A DNA stretch of 64,000 bases from Halichondria panicea (taxonomy: Eukaryota; Porifera; Demospongiae; Suberitida; Halichondriidae). Below the pieces are notes generated by a model. It had not been told where the DNA came from and searched no databases. It saw only the letters and a program-made list of their open reading frames with translations. Every line of letters starts with the position of its first letter. Position 1 is the stretch's first letter. A program made the position numbers and the translations under genes. The DNA lies in NCBI RefSeq assembly GCF_963675165.1, contig NC_087387.1:6358058-6422057 (forward strand), written 5' to 3'. Of this stretch, positions 1 to 12,700 are shown piece after piece.

Positions 1-1901
1 ACTCCATACAAGCGAGGGTCAACTGGACTAGGGGGTGGGTCTCACCAAGAGCTGCTTTCATTGGAATGATGTAATGTTCACGGCGTTCGATTTCAGAGCG
101 AGCAACCAGCCTTCGAGTAGCAGGGTCCCGATAATTTGCAGGCTTGAGACTTTTAGGGAAGGTTTGCGTCAGTGTGAAGAGAGATACCACACCAAAGGAG
201 AAGATGTCTATGGCAGTGTTGTATCGTGTGACCCCTTCCTCTTGAGCTGCCTCTGGTGGCATGTACACACCAGTGCCTGGCATTTGAGTCATCGAGGCAG
301 CTAGCCGGCCAGGCTGAATGTTCACAATCCTAGAAACACCCAAGTCTGCTATCTTGGCATTGAGACCGTTATCGACTAGAATGTTCTTGGCAGACAGATC
401 ACGATGGGCAATGGGTGGAGTGCGGCTGTGCAGATAGACCACTCCTCGGCCAGTCCCCGTCAGAAGGTGCACTTTGAGGTCAATAGGAATGTTGGGGCTG
501 GTTTCCAGAAGGTTGTCGAGGCTGGTTTGTAGCTTCTCCATGAGTAGGACGGGGAGTTGGGCTCCAGGGAGATAGCACACCCCCAGGAACTGTACTATGT
601 GAGGGTGACGGAGCTGGCTCATCAGCTTACACTCCTCCACGAAATCGTTCACCCATTTCTCAACCTGTGGGGGACAATCAGCCAGTAAATTATACTAATT
701 AGTCAATACTGGCCTTGCAGTAACGATATCAGATGAAATTTTGTTACTGATTTCAATTCAACCCAAAAGTTCTAAAACTCTTACCCTACTAAATGTTTCA
801 AGAAGTAAGCAATTATCGCATTCCAATCTTGAGATAATTATGGTAAAGCAGGTCACTGAAAGTTTGTGCACATTTGCTATACAAACTATGGCACCACAAC
901 TATAAACTGTTTATATACAATATATATATTTTATATAAATAAATTTATTTGCTATACAAACTGTGGTACTATGAACTGTTTACACTGGCACATAATTAGT
1001 GATCACTTATAAAAACACACATGAAAACATTTTTCAAAACAACATGGAAAAGACATACACATTACCAATAGTTTATTAGGAACTCTTGACATTACTTATT
1101 CCGACAATTTAAATTTCCTCTTTCAATGTCAATAAAAAAAGTATTGTATCTTTGCCATGTACGACAGGTCCAACTTGTGTTATTGCAACATTTAACGCTA
1201 ACAGCTTAATACCATCAATCAACACGAACACCATCAATGAACATTTGCCCATTTGTGTGAATGGTATATTAGACTGAAGATCATCAAGGCGTTTAGAAAG
1301 AATGTCACGCTCATGTGTTGCAAGTTAATCCAAGTAGTACCAGCGCATTTTTGTCTTTGACTTAATTCATACACTATAGCTGGTCCCTTCCTAGTATTAG
1401 TAATCTTCCCAGTTGGTGGACTAGTACATGCTTCATCAATAGTTAAGCCAATACTCCATAGTACAGTGTTCACCAGCATACTCAGCAACTGTACCTATTG
1501 TTCTGTAACAGTGCAAGTAAATGTATGATAGAAGTTCGAGCTAGTTATCTAATCCACACCTTCCGTTAGAAAAAACAAATGTTTAACTCTCTGCCCTAGA
1601 TAATTTAATCCTGCTGATTCTGAATCTGAGTGTACAACATCGCTATCTCCCTCAACACGCTTTAAAACACCATTAACTCAACTTTAATTGGTAGCTAGCA
1701 CAAAAATAACAGTGTAGCTACCTGCTGTGGAGAGCCCAGGTTGACAAGTTGTTGGTGCAGTTTCTTGGCAGCTACCGTTGCTCCAGGTATCTCTACCTCC
1801 TCCACACTGCCATAAGCACCTGCTCCTAGTAAGCGTCCAGTCAACTCAACAGTAGCGACTAGGAACTGCTCCAACTCGGGAGCTGTGATTCTGTTAGCCA
1901 T
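1..1901 (-). CDS. Kinase-kelch gene, unit A (5' part; 3' end beyond the window)
   Basis: Exon 1 is 1722-1901 (start at 1901, 60 codons) and exon 2 runs from 664 off the left edge. Exon 1 carries the glycine loop GAGAYGSV and the lysine in VAAKK. Exon 2 carries the helix C region (DFVEECKLMSQLRHPHIVQ), the catalytic loop HRDLSAKN, a DLG in place of DFG, and DIFSFGVV. These mark a tyrosine-kinase-like (TKL/Tyr type) catalytic domain expected to phosphorylate cytoplasmic proteins. Splice sites CAG|GTAGCT and CCCCACAG|GTTGAG match units B and C. The intron (665-1721) is about 1 kb against about 80 bp in B and C, so it has taken an insertion I cannot identify. No stop is seen in the visible coding part. 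The coiled coil and kelch part lie outside the window, so their presence is inferred from B and C. Confidence 0.85.
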
Positions 1902-3324
1902 CTTGTAGGTGAGGGGAGTAGATCTACCTTGTTGCAGTCTTGTAACTTACTACGCATGCGCAAGGACTGAACACCCACACACAGTCCTTCCCCCTTCGAC
2001 GGCTGCTCGCGAGACTACCACACACCCTCACAAAGCCCACAGGGAGTCGCACTTGTTGTGCTTGTGAGGGAGGGTGCTCTCAGAGCAGTGTAAGGTAGTG
2101 CCTGGTAGTGTGCACTGAACTCTGACTGAGGAGGTGGAGCCTCTGATCTGGACAGAGTATGAGATGGTGAGACTCTAGACACAGTCTAGCATGTGAGCTC
2201 ATGAGTTAGCTTGAGGCTATGGAGTGATGGGTGGTATGGATTTCTCTGAGCTAGGGTTAGAGATTGAAGTAAAGTGTGTTTAGGATTGATAAAAGTGACC
2301 ACTTGAACATTCTTGCCTCTATACATTGTATGCAGTACTTGTGGAGCTGTGGATATCTGTACAGTATATGTTCCTACCAGAGGAGGTACGACACGCGTGC
2401 CTCCATTTAGCAATTAGCCTCTGCAATAACGTTGAGCGTGGGCGGATAATCGAGGCATAATTCCGCCCACGCTCAACGTTATTGCAGAGGTTGCTAAATC
2501 AAGGCACCCGTGTCGTACCTCCTCTGTGTTCCTACTATAAACATCGACCCCCCCACACACACACACACGCACACGCCCACACACACACAGGGTCACAGGT
2601 GGTGGACCTTGAGATAGCCACCATAGAGAAACAACAACACACAAGAGAGAGTGACCATCATTACCAGAGTGCTGCAGTACTCAAGGTTACCAGTCTTGTA
2701 CTGTTAGTTCCTATAGAGCTACAGAATGCATCTCTTAGTTTTGATATTGATTGCTTTTTATTGAAGTTATGACTTCTGAAAGTAGCTTACCAAATTGTTC
2801 ATTTTCGTAGACAATACCCAAGGCACATAATTATGGTCTTTTGCCATATTTACAGTTTTTTCCCTCCCGGAACTAAAATCTGAGTATGATTTAGTAAATG
2901 TTTGACTGTGGTAAATATCTTTCATTGAAGGTGCTGTGGTGAAGTGTAACGGCTTGTAAGTGTGTGTGGGTGTACCTTGTGAGAAAAGCTGTAGCCTTTG
3001 TTTGGTAAAGATTGAGTAGTCCCATACATGTGTCTCTCATCTAAACATGTCATGTGATAGATAGTTTTGATCTAAACTACAGTTATGCCCAGTTGAAGAT
3101 ATTCCTCATATTGAGGAGAACTGTGTTCCACCATTCCCTCCCAGCCTCAGTAATACCATGGATTAGCCATGTCTAAGGACAACCTGCTATTGCATGCTTG
3201 CTGTTGTAACCCTCTCTTTGTTAGTGCCTCAATGGCCAAGCTGGGTTGACTAATAAAGTAACTGTGACTTTGCCTCATTTAATTGTTTTGCTTTTTTGCA
3301 CAGGTCTGTTGTTGCTAGGCAACC
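1902..3324. promoter_or_regulatory. Divergent intergenic region between kinase A and TBC A
   Basis: About 1.4 kb separates the two divergently read genes, so it should hold both promoters; I see no convincing TATA box. It contains a 149-bp palindrome (2378-2526) and a CA-rich tract (2550-2590). A conserved open stretch at about 2595-2690 follows a CACACACAG acceptor-like site and could be a 5' exon or a fragment of another gene, but I do not recognise it. Units B and C have the same arrangement. B lacks roughly 370 bp equivalent to about 2711-3085. Confidence 0.5.
2378..2526. repeat. 149-bp near-perfect palindrome, unit A
   Basis: Left arm starts CAGAGGAGGTACGACAC and right arm ends GTGTCGTACCTCCTCTG. 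The inner arms around CTCTGCAATAACGTTGAGCG pair almost perfectly around a short AT-rich loop. Equivalent palindromes of the same length sit at 38087-38235 and 47753-47901. It may be a hairpin MITE fixed before the duplication. Confidence 0.85.
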
Positions 3325-3657
3325 ATGTCTAATTCTAATCGCACTAGTCCAGAGGAACGAGAATAAATCGTTGCAAAGTACGATATGGTGAGTGTCACTA
3401 TGTAACATTGGTATCCATGGTAACCATCCCCATGTGTACCTTCCCTAGTGTATGTAACTGAATGCTTGTTTTTGCCAACATTATCTATTTTACTATCTAT
3501 TTATGGGCACTGTGTGTGTGTGTGTACGGGTCATGATAATGCTCTAATGCTATTGGTGGATACTTCATCTGTTGTTAGGCAACTTTGAACAGATTAGTGA
3601 AGTCACTCGTGGTATGGTCTTATAGCATATCATGTAATTCTGTAGAGTCTTATTATA

Positions 3658-4194
3658 ACAAGTGCAAAAAACATTTTGTGAAAAATGGGGAAGAGTAGGG
3701 TTGGAAGAGCATGTGCACTGAAGGAACAAAAAGTTCGAAAACAAGATTGTGGGTTGGTACAGTCTTGCATGCTCCAACTAGTTGGGGATGGGGCACGATC
3801 TTTAACAGTTGGGTCCAGCACTACTTCTCGTTACACCTCTTTCTTTATTTGAGACGCTTGATCACCTATTTGACCATCAGCTTGCATGTGTTTCTACGTA
3901 ATGACGCATTTGAATAAGGCTTTTTCAAATTAACGTTTCTTTCTGTTACAGCACCGAAACACATAGTGTAAAATTAATATTAAATTTGAGACTCTACAGA
4001 TGAGCCCTGCCCACCCACAACTCGAAGTAGTGCTGGACCCAACTGTTAAAGATCGTGCCCCACCCTCAACTAGTTGGAGCATGCAAGACTATACCAACCC
4101 ACAATCTTTTTTTCGAACTTTTTGTTACTTCAGTGCACATGCTCTTCCAACCCTACTCTTCCCCATTTTTTCACAAAATGTTTTTTGCACTTGT
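3658..4194. mobile_element. 537-bp MITE with about 170-bp terminal inverted repeats
   Basis: Both ends read ACAAGTGCAAAAAACATTTTGTG inward, and the arms (3658-3829 and 4022-4194) are near-perfect reverse complements. Its left end is exactly where unit A stops matching units B and C, so it marks the left edge of the insertion in TBC A. No coding capacity is seen, so it is presumably non-autonomous. Confidence 0.85.
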
Positions 4195-4500
4195 TTGTAA
4201 AATTTTTTCACTGCATACATGCGTTATTTTATAAATAGTCCTGGGAAACCACGTACGTAATTACGTTTTGTTGTGTCTATTCTAATGGGCGTTCCTTTTA
4301 GGGTTACCCATCTTGTTCACATCCTTTTGAGCGGCTCATCCAACATGCAACCCTACTTCTCACCATTATTTTTCACAAATGTTTTTTACACTTGTTTGTA
4401 TCTACACTTTTTTCTTCACAGGTACCATTTATCTATGGTTCTAGCTAGATCAAATATCTTCAGTATGTGGCAATCTACCTTTACTATGATAAAAAGACCT
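4195..4500. repeat. Spacer holding a partial second copy of the 3658-4194 MITE end
   Basis: At about 4342-4396 the sequence (CAACATGCAACCCTACTT through TTTTTTACACTTGT) is a diverged copy of the MITE right arm. Nothing else is recognised in this spacer. Confidence 0.5.
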
Positions 4501-4509
4501 AGATCTAGC

Positions 4510-5861
4510 TAGCCTCGATCCCAGGCCGATCCGTCTCTAGCTAGGTCGCCTCCTCGGCCTGGTATTGATTGTATCTGGGCGTGTATCTGGGCATGTGCTG
4601 TGGTTGCTGTGGTTGCTCAGGTATTCGCTAAAAAAGAGCGAATATACCTGAGCAAGGTGGAGCGAATAGAAACACTAATAGTGTATGTATAAGCATACTT
4701 ACTCCGTAAAATCACCGTTAAATCACAAAGAACTCCGTGTCATAGGTCTATTCTTTGCAAGTTTAGTTTGTCATAGATATAGGCTTAGCTATAGCTAGAG
4801 TGTGAGGAGCTGTCTTGTGCGAAGGAAGAAGGAGCATCACTCTTGTGAAAGAACAGACCTAGGTTCTCAAGTTTCTGCTATCAGTGGCTACCTTTGATTG
4901 ACTACACAATTTAATACAAGCGCTTGATTAGACCATTGATTGCCAGATACACTTGGTAGAGTCTATCCTCAGACTCTGGCCATCGATCTCTTGTATACTA
5001 TGCTCAGGGGTGTCCACAAGTGGCTGGGCCTGGAATGTATTGTCAAGGTGAGCGATGTAAATCAATAATACCCTTTCATCATTGGAAATTATACACTATA
5101 GCCTATAGTCCAATCCTTGGTATCTGGATCAAGATATGACATTTAATACGGCACTGGCACTGGTGTTGTGTTAGCCTCCTTCACCGGCCTTCAAGGAAGT
5201 GCGGCCTTGGATCGAGGCTAGTTTTGTGTGGACCATCACTGTGAGTTACAAAATGTATAGTGGAATGGTGAATTTAAGTTCATACTAATTTGTATACAGG
5301 AGCAAATGGAACCTTCCTCTCCAACCCCCGTCGTACTCCTCCTAGCTGATGGGTGTGAACTCATTGAAAGATGATGCCGGCCCCAGTGCCACTCGTGTCC
5401 TTCCCAAGGGTCCGATCTTATAGAACTACCTGCACTAAAACTACTGACGTGGAATGGCTCTTTCAACACTTGTGGTTGCTATCCTGACCAGTGACGTCAG
5501 GATTCTACTGTCTCTTGATGCACTGTGAACACACAATCTTTGTTATGCCACCTGAAGGCTTAGCAGGCATATCCAACGCAGTATTTATTAAGTCTTTCTG
5601 GAAGCTCTTGTTTGAGATCTTCGCTTCTAAACATCTGCATCTATTATGGACGCAGTACTGCTGTGCACAGTATTAATTTCTAGTGTCATTATAATTTTCA
5701 TTATATCGCTGTATTTTTAGCCAACTGTGATGAACTGAAGATTTTACAGTATACATAGCTGATACTTACCAGCTTCCGGTCACGCCCAGATACAATCAAT
5801 ACCAGGCCGAGGAGGCGACCTAGCGTTCAATTAGAGACGGATCGGCCTGGGATCGAGGCTA
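4510..5861. mobile_element. 1352-bp TIR element, Mutator-like by target duplication
   Basis: It starts TAGCCTCGATCCCAGGCC and ends with the reverse complement GGCCTGGGATCGAGGCTA; the inverted arms extend roughly 90 bp with small indels. It is flanked by a perfect 9-bp direct repeat AGATCTAGC (4501-4509 and 5862-5870), typical of Mutator-like insertions. No transposase is seen. A 49-bp relative is nested inside it. Confidence 0.85.
5172..5220. mobile_element. 49-bp minimal TAGCCTC element nested in the 1352-bp element
   Basis: It consists of little more than the two termini, TAGCCTCCTTCACCGGCC and GGCCTTGGATCGAGGCTA. Flanks GTGTTGTGT (5163-5171) and GTTTTGTGT (5221-5229) match at 8 of 9 positions, consistent with a decayed target duplication. 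Confidence 0.6.
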
Positions 5862-6141
5862 AGATCTAGCTAACTGTACTGAATTTTTATTTGCACTGTT
5901 GCAGTTTGTGTCTGTTTATGATAATTTTCATGAAGTTTTTTGGTCTTATGCATGCAATAATTTATTATCACAAGCTAGCTCAGAGCAGGCGCGCTCAGAA
6001 TGCAATGAAGAGCTTCACTTTTTTGCGAGCATTAACTGGAGCGGTAAGAATCGACAGTGCAAAACACTACTGTTGCTATATAGACCTCAAGTGGTTGCTA
6101 AGATAAGAGGGGTGTGCCCATGCTGTCTGCTATGTCTGAGC

Positions 6142-6762
6142 TAGCCTCCTTCACCGGCCTTTGAAAGAAGGCCTGCTATCGACTGCTTGCGCATGCGCCA
6201 AATTATTGAATTTTTTTCCCGTAAATATTTCTATAATACTATAATATTGGATTTTTTACCCGTAAATATTTCTATAATACTGGATACATCAGAGAAAATA
6301 TTCTAAAAGTCATACACAGAGCTATATAGCTAGCTAGCTAGAAACAGAGCTGTGTAGGTTTGTTGTACTGCTATTTTCTTCTGATAGAATCAGTAGCAGT
6401 AGTATAGTAGACTTTTACCAAAGTTAGTGTTAAATGGGCGTGGCCTGTCCATATAGGCTCTTATCAGCCGTCACTCCTTTCAGACGATCGTCATCCACAC
6501 TGTTGCAGGCTGTGAGTCTTTTGTTAACATAGCAGGCTAAGGGTAGCTATCAGAGAATGCTATCCGATGGGCTAGAAACCTTCAATCGAACTTTCTATCT
6601 ACTTCCTTCAATCCACTTCCTTTCGTTGTGATGTCATAGTTTTACTGAGCATAAACGATGTTATCCAAAGCCCCCAGATACCGGGGGGATATTAGCGCAT
6701 GCGCAAGCAGTCGATACCAGGCCCACTTCCCTAGCGGGAAGTGCGGCCTGGGATCGAGGCTA
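6142..6762. mobile_element. 621-bp TIR element of the TAGCCTC family
   Basis: The ends are TAGCCTCCTTCACCGGCC and GCGGCCTGGGATCGAGGCTA, and sub-terminal inverted copies of CGACTGCTTGCGCATGCGC follow. It is flanked by an 11-bp direct repeat TATGTCTGAGC (6131-6141 and 6763-6773). It is noncoding, so it depends on an external transposase. Confidence 0.85.
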
Positions 6763-6774
6763 TATGTCTGAGCA

Positions 6775-7790
6775 TGCTCTGTGTCAGGAGTTCCCCAGGG
6801 TTCGGTGCTGGGACCTCTTCTTTTCCTAATCTATATAAATGACATTGATCTACATCAAAATGAAGGAAGTCTCTTGATCTATGCTGATGATCTTCTTCTT
6901 TACCATCCTATTCAATCTCCTAAAGATTATATAAAATTGCAAGGAGATATTGATCAACTCCAAGCATGGTCTGAAAGAAATGTACTCTTGTTTAACCAAA
7001 GCAAGTGTAAATACATGACTATATCAAGAAAATTCAGCCCACCACTTCCCAACATGTGTCTCAATATCAGTGGACGTCCCCTACTTAAAGTTGACCACTA
7101 CAAGTACCTTGGCGTGTGGATCTCTCACGACCTCTCATGGTCAAAACACATAGAAGAAATGTGCAGAAATGCCTGCAAGCAGGTTGGTATAATTTACCGA
7201 CAGTTCTATGGCCACTCGTCACTAGAATGTTTAAGACAACTCTACATCTCCCTTGTGAGATCAAAACTGGAATATGCTGCCCCTGTTTGGGAAAGTTTGC
7301 CCTTAAAATCTGCACAAAACTTTGGAATATGGACTACGACTCCCTATTAGATACTGTGGACCTATACCGTCCCTTTCTACAAGAAGATTGTACCTGAAGC
7401 TATCATACCTTTACCAGGTAATAAATGGTAACTTTAAATTCCCTGATCCACCACTGGAAAGAAGAGTATGCCCTCTCAATCTAAGAAGCACAAAAAATAT
7501 ACAGTTTGAAAGACCAATTTGCAGAACAAATGCATATGCGAACTCTTTTTTCCCAAAAGCAATATCTGTGTGGAATGAATTACCACTGGAGCTGCAGGAA
7601 AGTACATCGATTTTGTCATTTAAGAGAAATGTACTCTGTCACTTGCATTAGTATAATATTAGTCTTTATTTTTAATTTGTACTCGCTATTGTAAGTAATA
7701 TATACAGGGCACACATTAGGTTAGCGTAATATGCTACTAGTGTATCCATGCATTTTGCAGAATTATTATAAAAAAATAAAAAAAAAGTAG
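6775..7790 (+). pseudogene. 5'-truncated, frameshifted CR1/jockey-like LINE reverse transcriptase
   Basis: The reading frame from 6781 to 7350 carries SGVPQGSVLGPLLFLIYIND and the catalytic YADDLLLY, the core of a non-LTR reverse transcriptase. Coding similarity then continues in another frame (about 7322-7651; the tail WNELPLEL is typical of CR1/jockey 3' ends), so one frameshift lies near 7320-7350. The N-terminal region and endonuclease are missing. An A-rich tail (7766-7790) closes it. It is a different lineage from the LINE at 59473. Confidence 0.85.
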
Positions 7791-8259
7791 GAAAACAATG
7801 GCGAACTGACCTCTGCACCTAATAAAGAAGCCATATCATACACCCTAGCAAATTTAACTTCGAAGGAAAGCGATTAGTTCTGGACGTACCCAAGGCGACA
7901 GAGGACACTAATATGTGTCTAGTTTGTGCTGTGGAGCTACAGTTCTCTACATTATCTCGCGGAAGAACGTGAGGAGAAGAATGACAAAAGTTGTTGTTTT
8001 TTTAGTTTTGCTGTTTTTATAACTTTTTCATACAATGTTTAATTCAGTTCATATTTCACACAAATGTCACAAATGATATTGGCAACAGATATATAAACTC
8101 AAAATAACTTTGTCTTGCTTCTTGGGTGAGATCCAGAGGGGGCCTTTTTGCTGTTTTCGACCCAACCCTACTATTAGCACTACCGTGCTAATGATTATAT
8201 AATTATATAATCTATAATTATTATTATTATAGTTAAATCAATTTAGCAATTCCGGATCC
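7791..8259. other. Gene-free stretch
   Basis: AT-rich sequence between the dead LINE and the membrane-exon relic. I see no gene, RNA or clear repeat. Confidence 0.5.
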
Positions 8260-8261
8260 AG

Positions 8262-8413
8262 TTTGTTGGTTTTTTAACTTCAACAGATGAGTAACCACTT
8301 GAATGTATCCGTAGACAGCTCCATGCATGCACCCAGTACAACTAGAGCTAGTACAGCCAACACACTCACAACAGGTAGGACAACATTGAGGACTAGTGAT
8401 GAAGATGAGGACT
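8262..8413 (-). pseudogene. Relic of a transmembrane exon (copy of 27286-27446)
   Basis: This is about 90% identical to the minus-strand transmembrane exon at 27286-27446. It carries an 8-bp insertion (CATGCATG near 8322) inside the membrane segment and one extra T in a T-run near 8273, both shifting frame. It ends at a (TG)n tract. Confidence 0.7.
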
Positions 8414-8417
8414 CTAC

Positions 8418-8420
<3 letters not shown>

Positions 8421-8478
<58 letters not shown>

Positions 8479-8485
8479 TGTGTGC

Positions 8486-8533
<48 letters not shown>

Positions 8534-8562
8534 GTGCGTGCGTGCGTGCGTGTGTGTGTGTA
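8421..8562. repeat. (TG)n microsatellite, about 140 bp
   Basis: Almost pure TG with a few CG interruptions. The long Cys/Val or His/Thr open frames across it are artefacts. Confidence 0.97.
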
Positions 8563-9067
8563 AGGTAGTGCCTGGTAGTGTGTGCACTGAACTCTGACTG
8601 AGGAAGGGAAAACGTACCTTTCTAACGGTCATTCCACAAAAGTTTATACCACTGGATCCACGAATATTTTACCCACGAATGAAGCGACCTTGCTTATACA
8701 CTGTAAAAAATGAAGTGCAGTGGGCACACTAAAATAATTGCATATTATAGTATGAATAATCGTACGCGTGCTCTATTAATATGCGTACATGTACGTGTGC
8801 TCACCGCCACTTCATTGTTTACAGTGTACCTTTATACCTGCAGTGCAAGCAAAGTGAGGTAACAGAGATTGCGAGAATCATTATAATTATCTCCTGGCAT
8901 AATTTATGCTATAATTATTATTATTATGATTATAGCTATTTAATATAGTACATGTCGCCGTTATAAAGTTTGTGATGCCAGGTTATTTGCATGTGTGACT
9001 CGTCTTAATTAATTACGTGGTCTATGCATGAGGTTCTGGGTGGGAATAATAGGCTGTTATTATATAG

Positions 9068-9756
9068 TAAGCTGGCATGCAGTGGCACCACAGTGATACA
9101 GAGTGGTGCATGCTGGCATGCAGTGGCACCACAGCGATACAGAGTGGTACTGGCATGCAGTGGCACCACAGCGATACAGAGTGGTACTGGCATGCAGTGG
9201 CACCACAGCGATACAGAGTGGTGCTGGCATGCAGTGGCACCACAGTGATACAGAGTGGTGGTGGAATGCAGTGGCACCACAGCGATACAGAGTGGTGCTG
9301 GCATGCAGTGGCACCACAGCGATACAGAGTGGTGGTGGAATGCAGTGGCACCACAGCGATACAGAGTGGTGCTGGCATGCAGTGGTACCACAGCGATACA
9401 GAGTGGTGCTGGCATGCAGTGGCACCACAGCGATACAGAGTGGTGCTGGCATGCAGTGGTACCACAGCGATACAGAGTGGTGCTGGCATGCAGTGGCACC
9501 ACAGCGATACAGAGTGGTGCTGGCATGCAGTGGTACCACAGCGATACAGAGTGGTGCCGGCATGCAGTGGCACCACAGCGATACAGAGTGGTGCATGCTG
9601 GCATGCAGTGGTACCACAGCGATACAGAGTGGTGGTGGCATGCAGTGGCACCACAGCGATACAGAGTGGTGGTGGAATGCAGTGGTACCACAGCGATACA
9701 GAGTGGTGCTGGCATGCAGTGGTACCACAGCGATACAGAGTGGTGGTGGAATGCAG
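9068..9756. repeat. 37-bp minisatellite, about 18 copies
   Basis: The unit is GCATGCAGTGGCACCACAGC followed by GATACAGAGTGGTGCTG. Spacing of the GCAGTGG core is 37 bp, with two units lengthened by 4 bp (an extra CATG). Copies differ mainly at C/T (GGCACC or GGTACC) and GCTGGC or GGTGGA. Because 37 is not a multiple of 3 and the unit has no stop in any frame, all six frames are open; these are not genes. Confidence 0.97.
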
Positions 9757-12700
9757 GCTGAAAACTATCCTAAACAACACATGCACAACAAACAGCACCA
9801 TGCATGCATGCACCACATATTGAAATCACTGTAAGTTGAAACAGTAACTGATATTCTTAAGAAACTAGATATCCAATTAGCAGTAAATTAGGTTTGTTTT
9901 CATCCCTCATTCCAAACAGCACCATGGATGTACCCTGCTCTGTGAACGTGCATGCACACTGGTAATTGATACTCAGAGAATAATTGTAACTGAGACTATT
10001 AACAGGAAATTGTAAATTGAGTTTGTTTCATCCTAATTACAAACAGCACCATAGCAACATGTAAGCCACTGCATGTTGATTGATACTTCTGAGGTCTACG
10101 TTGTTCATAGTTTAAACTGCATGAGGAGAATAATACAGTTATTTTGGAGCATCGTTTTAATACTCGCCAGCTGGGTGGGAGACCTGTGAGAAAATATCAT
10201 TGAATATAATAATTATATAATATAGCGGGTATAATTTTCGTTGCAAATTTTCAGTTCTTACAGCTCAGGCGTTGAACCTATTGTGGTATTAAATTTCATA
10301 TGATGCTCTACAATACAAAATGATTATACGAAAATTTCCACGATACGAAAATAACTCGCTATATATGGTGGTACGGTGTAGCACACACAAATCTACTTAA
10401 TACAGGCTCAATTATTGAGCTACTTGCAATTGTGCAGCAGCATAGTCTATAAGTGCATTGATAAGTGGTTAATGGTTGGAGTGTGAGGAGCAGAGTGAAA
10501 TAAATAAGGGGTGGAGCTGCAAACATCAGCTCTGCCCTCAGTAAAACTTATTTAGGTTGCAACCCCACCCCTAGATCCGCCCCTGTCAAATGTAGACATT
10601 TGTATTTATTTGTACAATCTGTCAAGACAGTGTCATTAATTAATATCAAGCTCTGGTCTGCTATATAGTTTCTTGGAGACTGGCCTCTTCATTGGAGGTA
10701 TGACTGCATGCATGCATGCTATAGTGCAAATGTATGGATAGAATATTATTATCGTTATATATATAGTGCCTGTATGCATGCAGCAGTCATGGATGATAAT
10801 CTAGCTTATTAATGTTATGTATATTAACTATTATAGTACCGGAACATACATGTTTGGGGTGAGCGTGCACAATTTTAGAACTTCATATAATGTCATGCAT
10901 GCAGATGTGGGTTGGTAGATTATCAATATGCCTGTCGCTCTCGCAGTCTCACTCCTTCAGACTAGAGCCTTATTTTCTTGTGTGCTATTTATTGTTATCA
11001 CTATAATAATTATAAAGACACTGTTTTGAAGGTGTCTGGTATTTAGAAGCCCAAAGGTACTGATTTAGTAATCCCGAGCATAATTATAGCGAGGGTATTT
11101 ACTACAAGTGTCCGAGGGCTTCTAAATCACATAGACCGCCAAAACAGTGAGCCTTGCCTCGTCTTGAGGCTTGACATGCAATACAACAAGTTACTTTGCT
11201 TGACAACAGGATAGCTGCTGCAGGTATGTATACCTCCTCTGGGGCACTTTCCCCATGTACTTCAATTCTCATGAATGTAGATATCTAAGTATCAACTATT
11301 ATAATACTAGAATCAACTATACATTATAGTGCATTGTGAATTAGTCGATCAAAGTGTATGTTCTATGCCCATCCACTCATTATAATTAAGAACTCCGTCT
11401 GCACTAGCGCGCGAGCAATGCTCTATATAATTATATGCTAATGTGTGAAAGTATTGTATATATTTATATAATCATCTAAGTACCGTGACTAAGAACTCAG
11501 TCTGCACTATATCTTTGTAATAATGGGTATGAGAAAAAGCCAACGGTTTCTGGCTAGTTAAGGTTTGGAACTTTGTCACAACATCTATAATAAATAGATT
11601 GGCTATCTTATGAAACGTTTGATATTGCTTAAATATCTACACATCCTCTGCAGTGCTCAAAATTGCTAGTTTTTAGTGCCGTTTCGGTTAGGGAGAGATT
11701 TGAAGAAGATCTTACGGCTAAAGTCCAAAAATTACACTGAGTCATAACTTTTGATGAGAAAATGTGTCCAGAAATATTTCAGAGATAATTGATGTCACAA
11801 CATTTTTTACGATAACCCCCATTTCACCCCACTATACAACAACTTTTGGGGAATACTTCGAATAATGTTGTAGCTTATTCGTTCACCTATATATATACAC
11901 AATGGTATAAGCACAATTTCTTAGAAATGTTTCAATCTTGGCTCTGATACAACTGTATATACTCACCTATATTGTGGTATTCTATATACTCTCTAGACTG
12001 GATGCACTGTAATCCTCTACACTATAGTAGCTGCATTGCAGTGGAATTCCTGACAACATTCAATTTGCTTTACACAATTATTGGTACTATATCCATGACT
12101 GCATGCCGGCAAAGGCATTATCAGTTATATATTTATGCATGCAGATTGCACTATAATATTGGTGTGTGCAGGGCACAAACATTTAATTATGATTGCATAC
12201 TGCAGCTATAATATTGACTAACTGGGTGGAGGTGCTATATTGACCGTGACTGGAGTGACTGAACTTGTATCAGTTATCAACCAATTAAGGATTAAATGAT
12301 CAATTAGATCATACTATGGGTCAAACACAGTCTCTTCGTAACACTGGGTAAGCGTGACTGAGTATAGCTGTATACAAATATGCAAGTTCAGCATTAAAAT
12401 GCCCTACCATCATGTCCATGAAGCATGACAAGATTGCAGAGGATTTTACCGATGTGTCAACATACGTTGCATGGTAGATTGTTGCACTGTCCAGAATGTA
12501 ATCACTATAATTATACCGCAGGATTGGAGAATGTCTAATTTTATTATGAGATGAGATTTTTATATCAATTGTTATCAAGGAACAAGCGTGCATTTATTAC
12601 ACTATCACGTGCCGTGAGACATCATAAAGGTCCTCGTAGTATAATAATTAACCTGAGCCTACGCCGCGGTTTACTGCTCACTCACAACTTCGCTACCATC

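Noticed and set aside
2186-2413. Minus-strand frame conserved in three units (also 37892-38122 and 47558-47788)
   Set aside because: Conservation is explained by the recent duplication. It runs into the palindrome and resembles no known protein. Kept only as part of the intergenic description.
8414-8632. Open frames rich in Cys/Val or His/Thr, also at 33589-33954 and 54133-54500
   Set aside because: They are microsatellite translations; part of them overlaps introns of the TBC copies.
9005-9834. Several overlapping long open frames on both strands (160-260 codons)
   Set aside because: All are translations of the 37-bp minisatellite, which has no stop in any frame.
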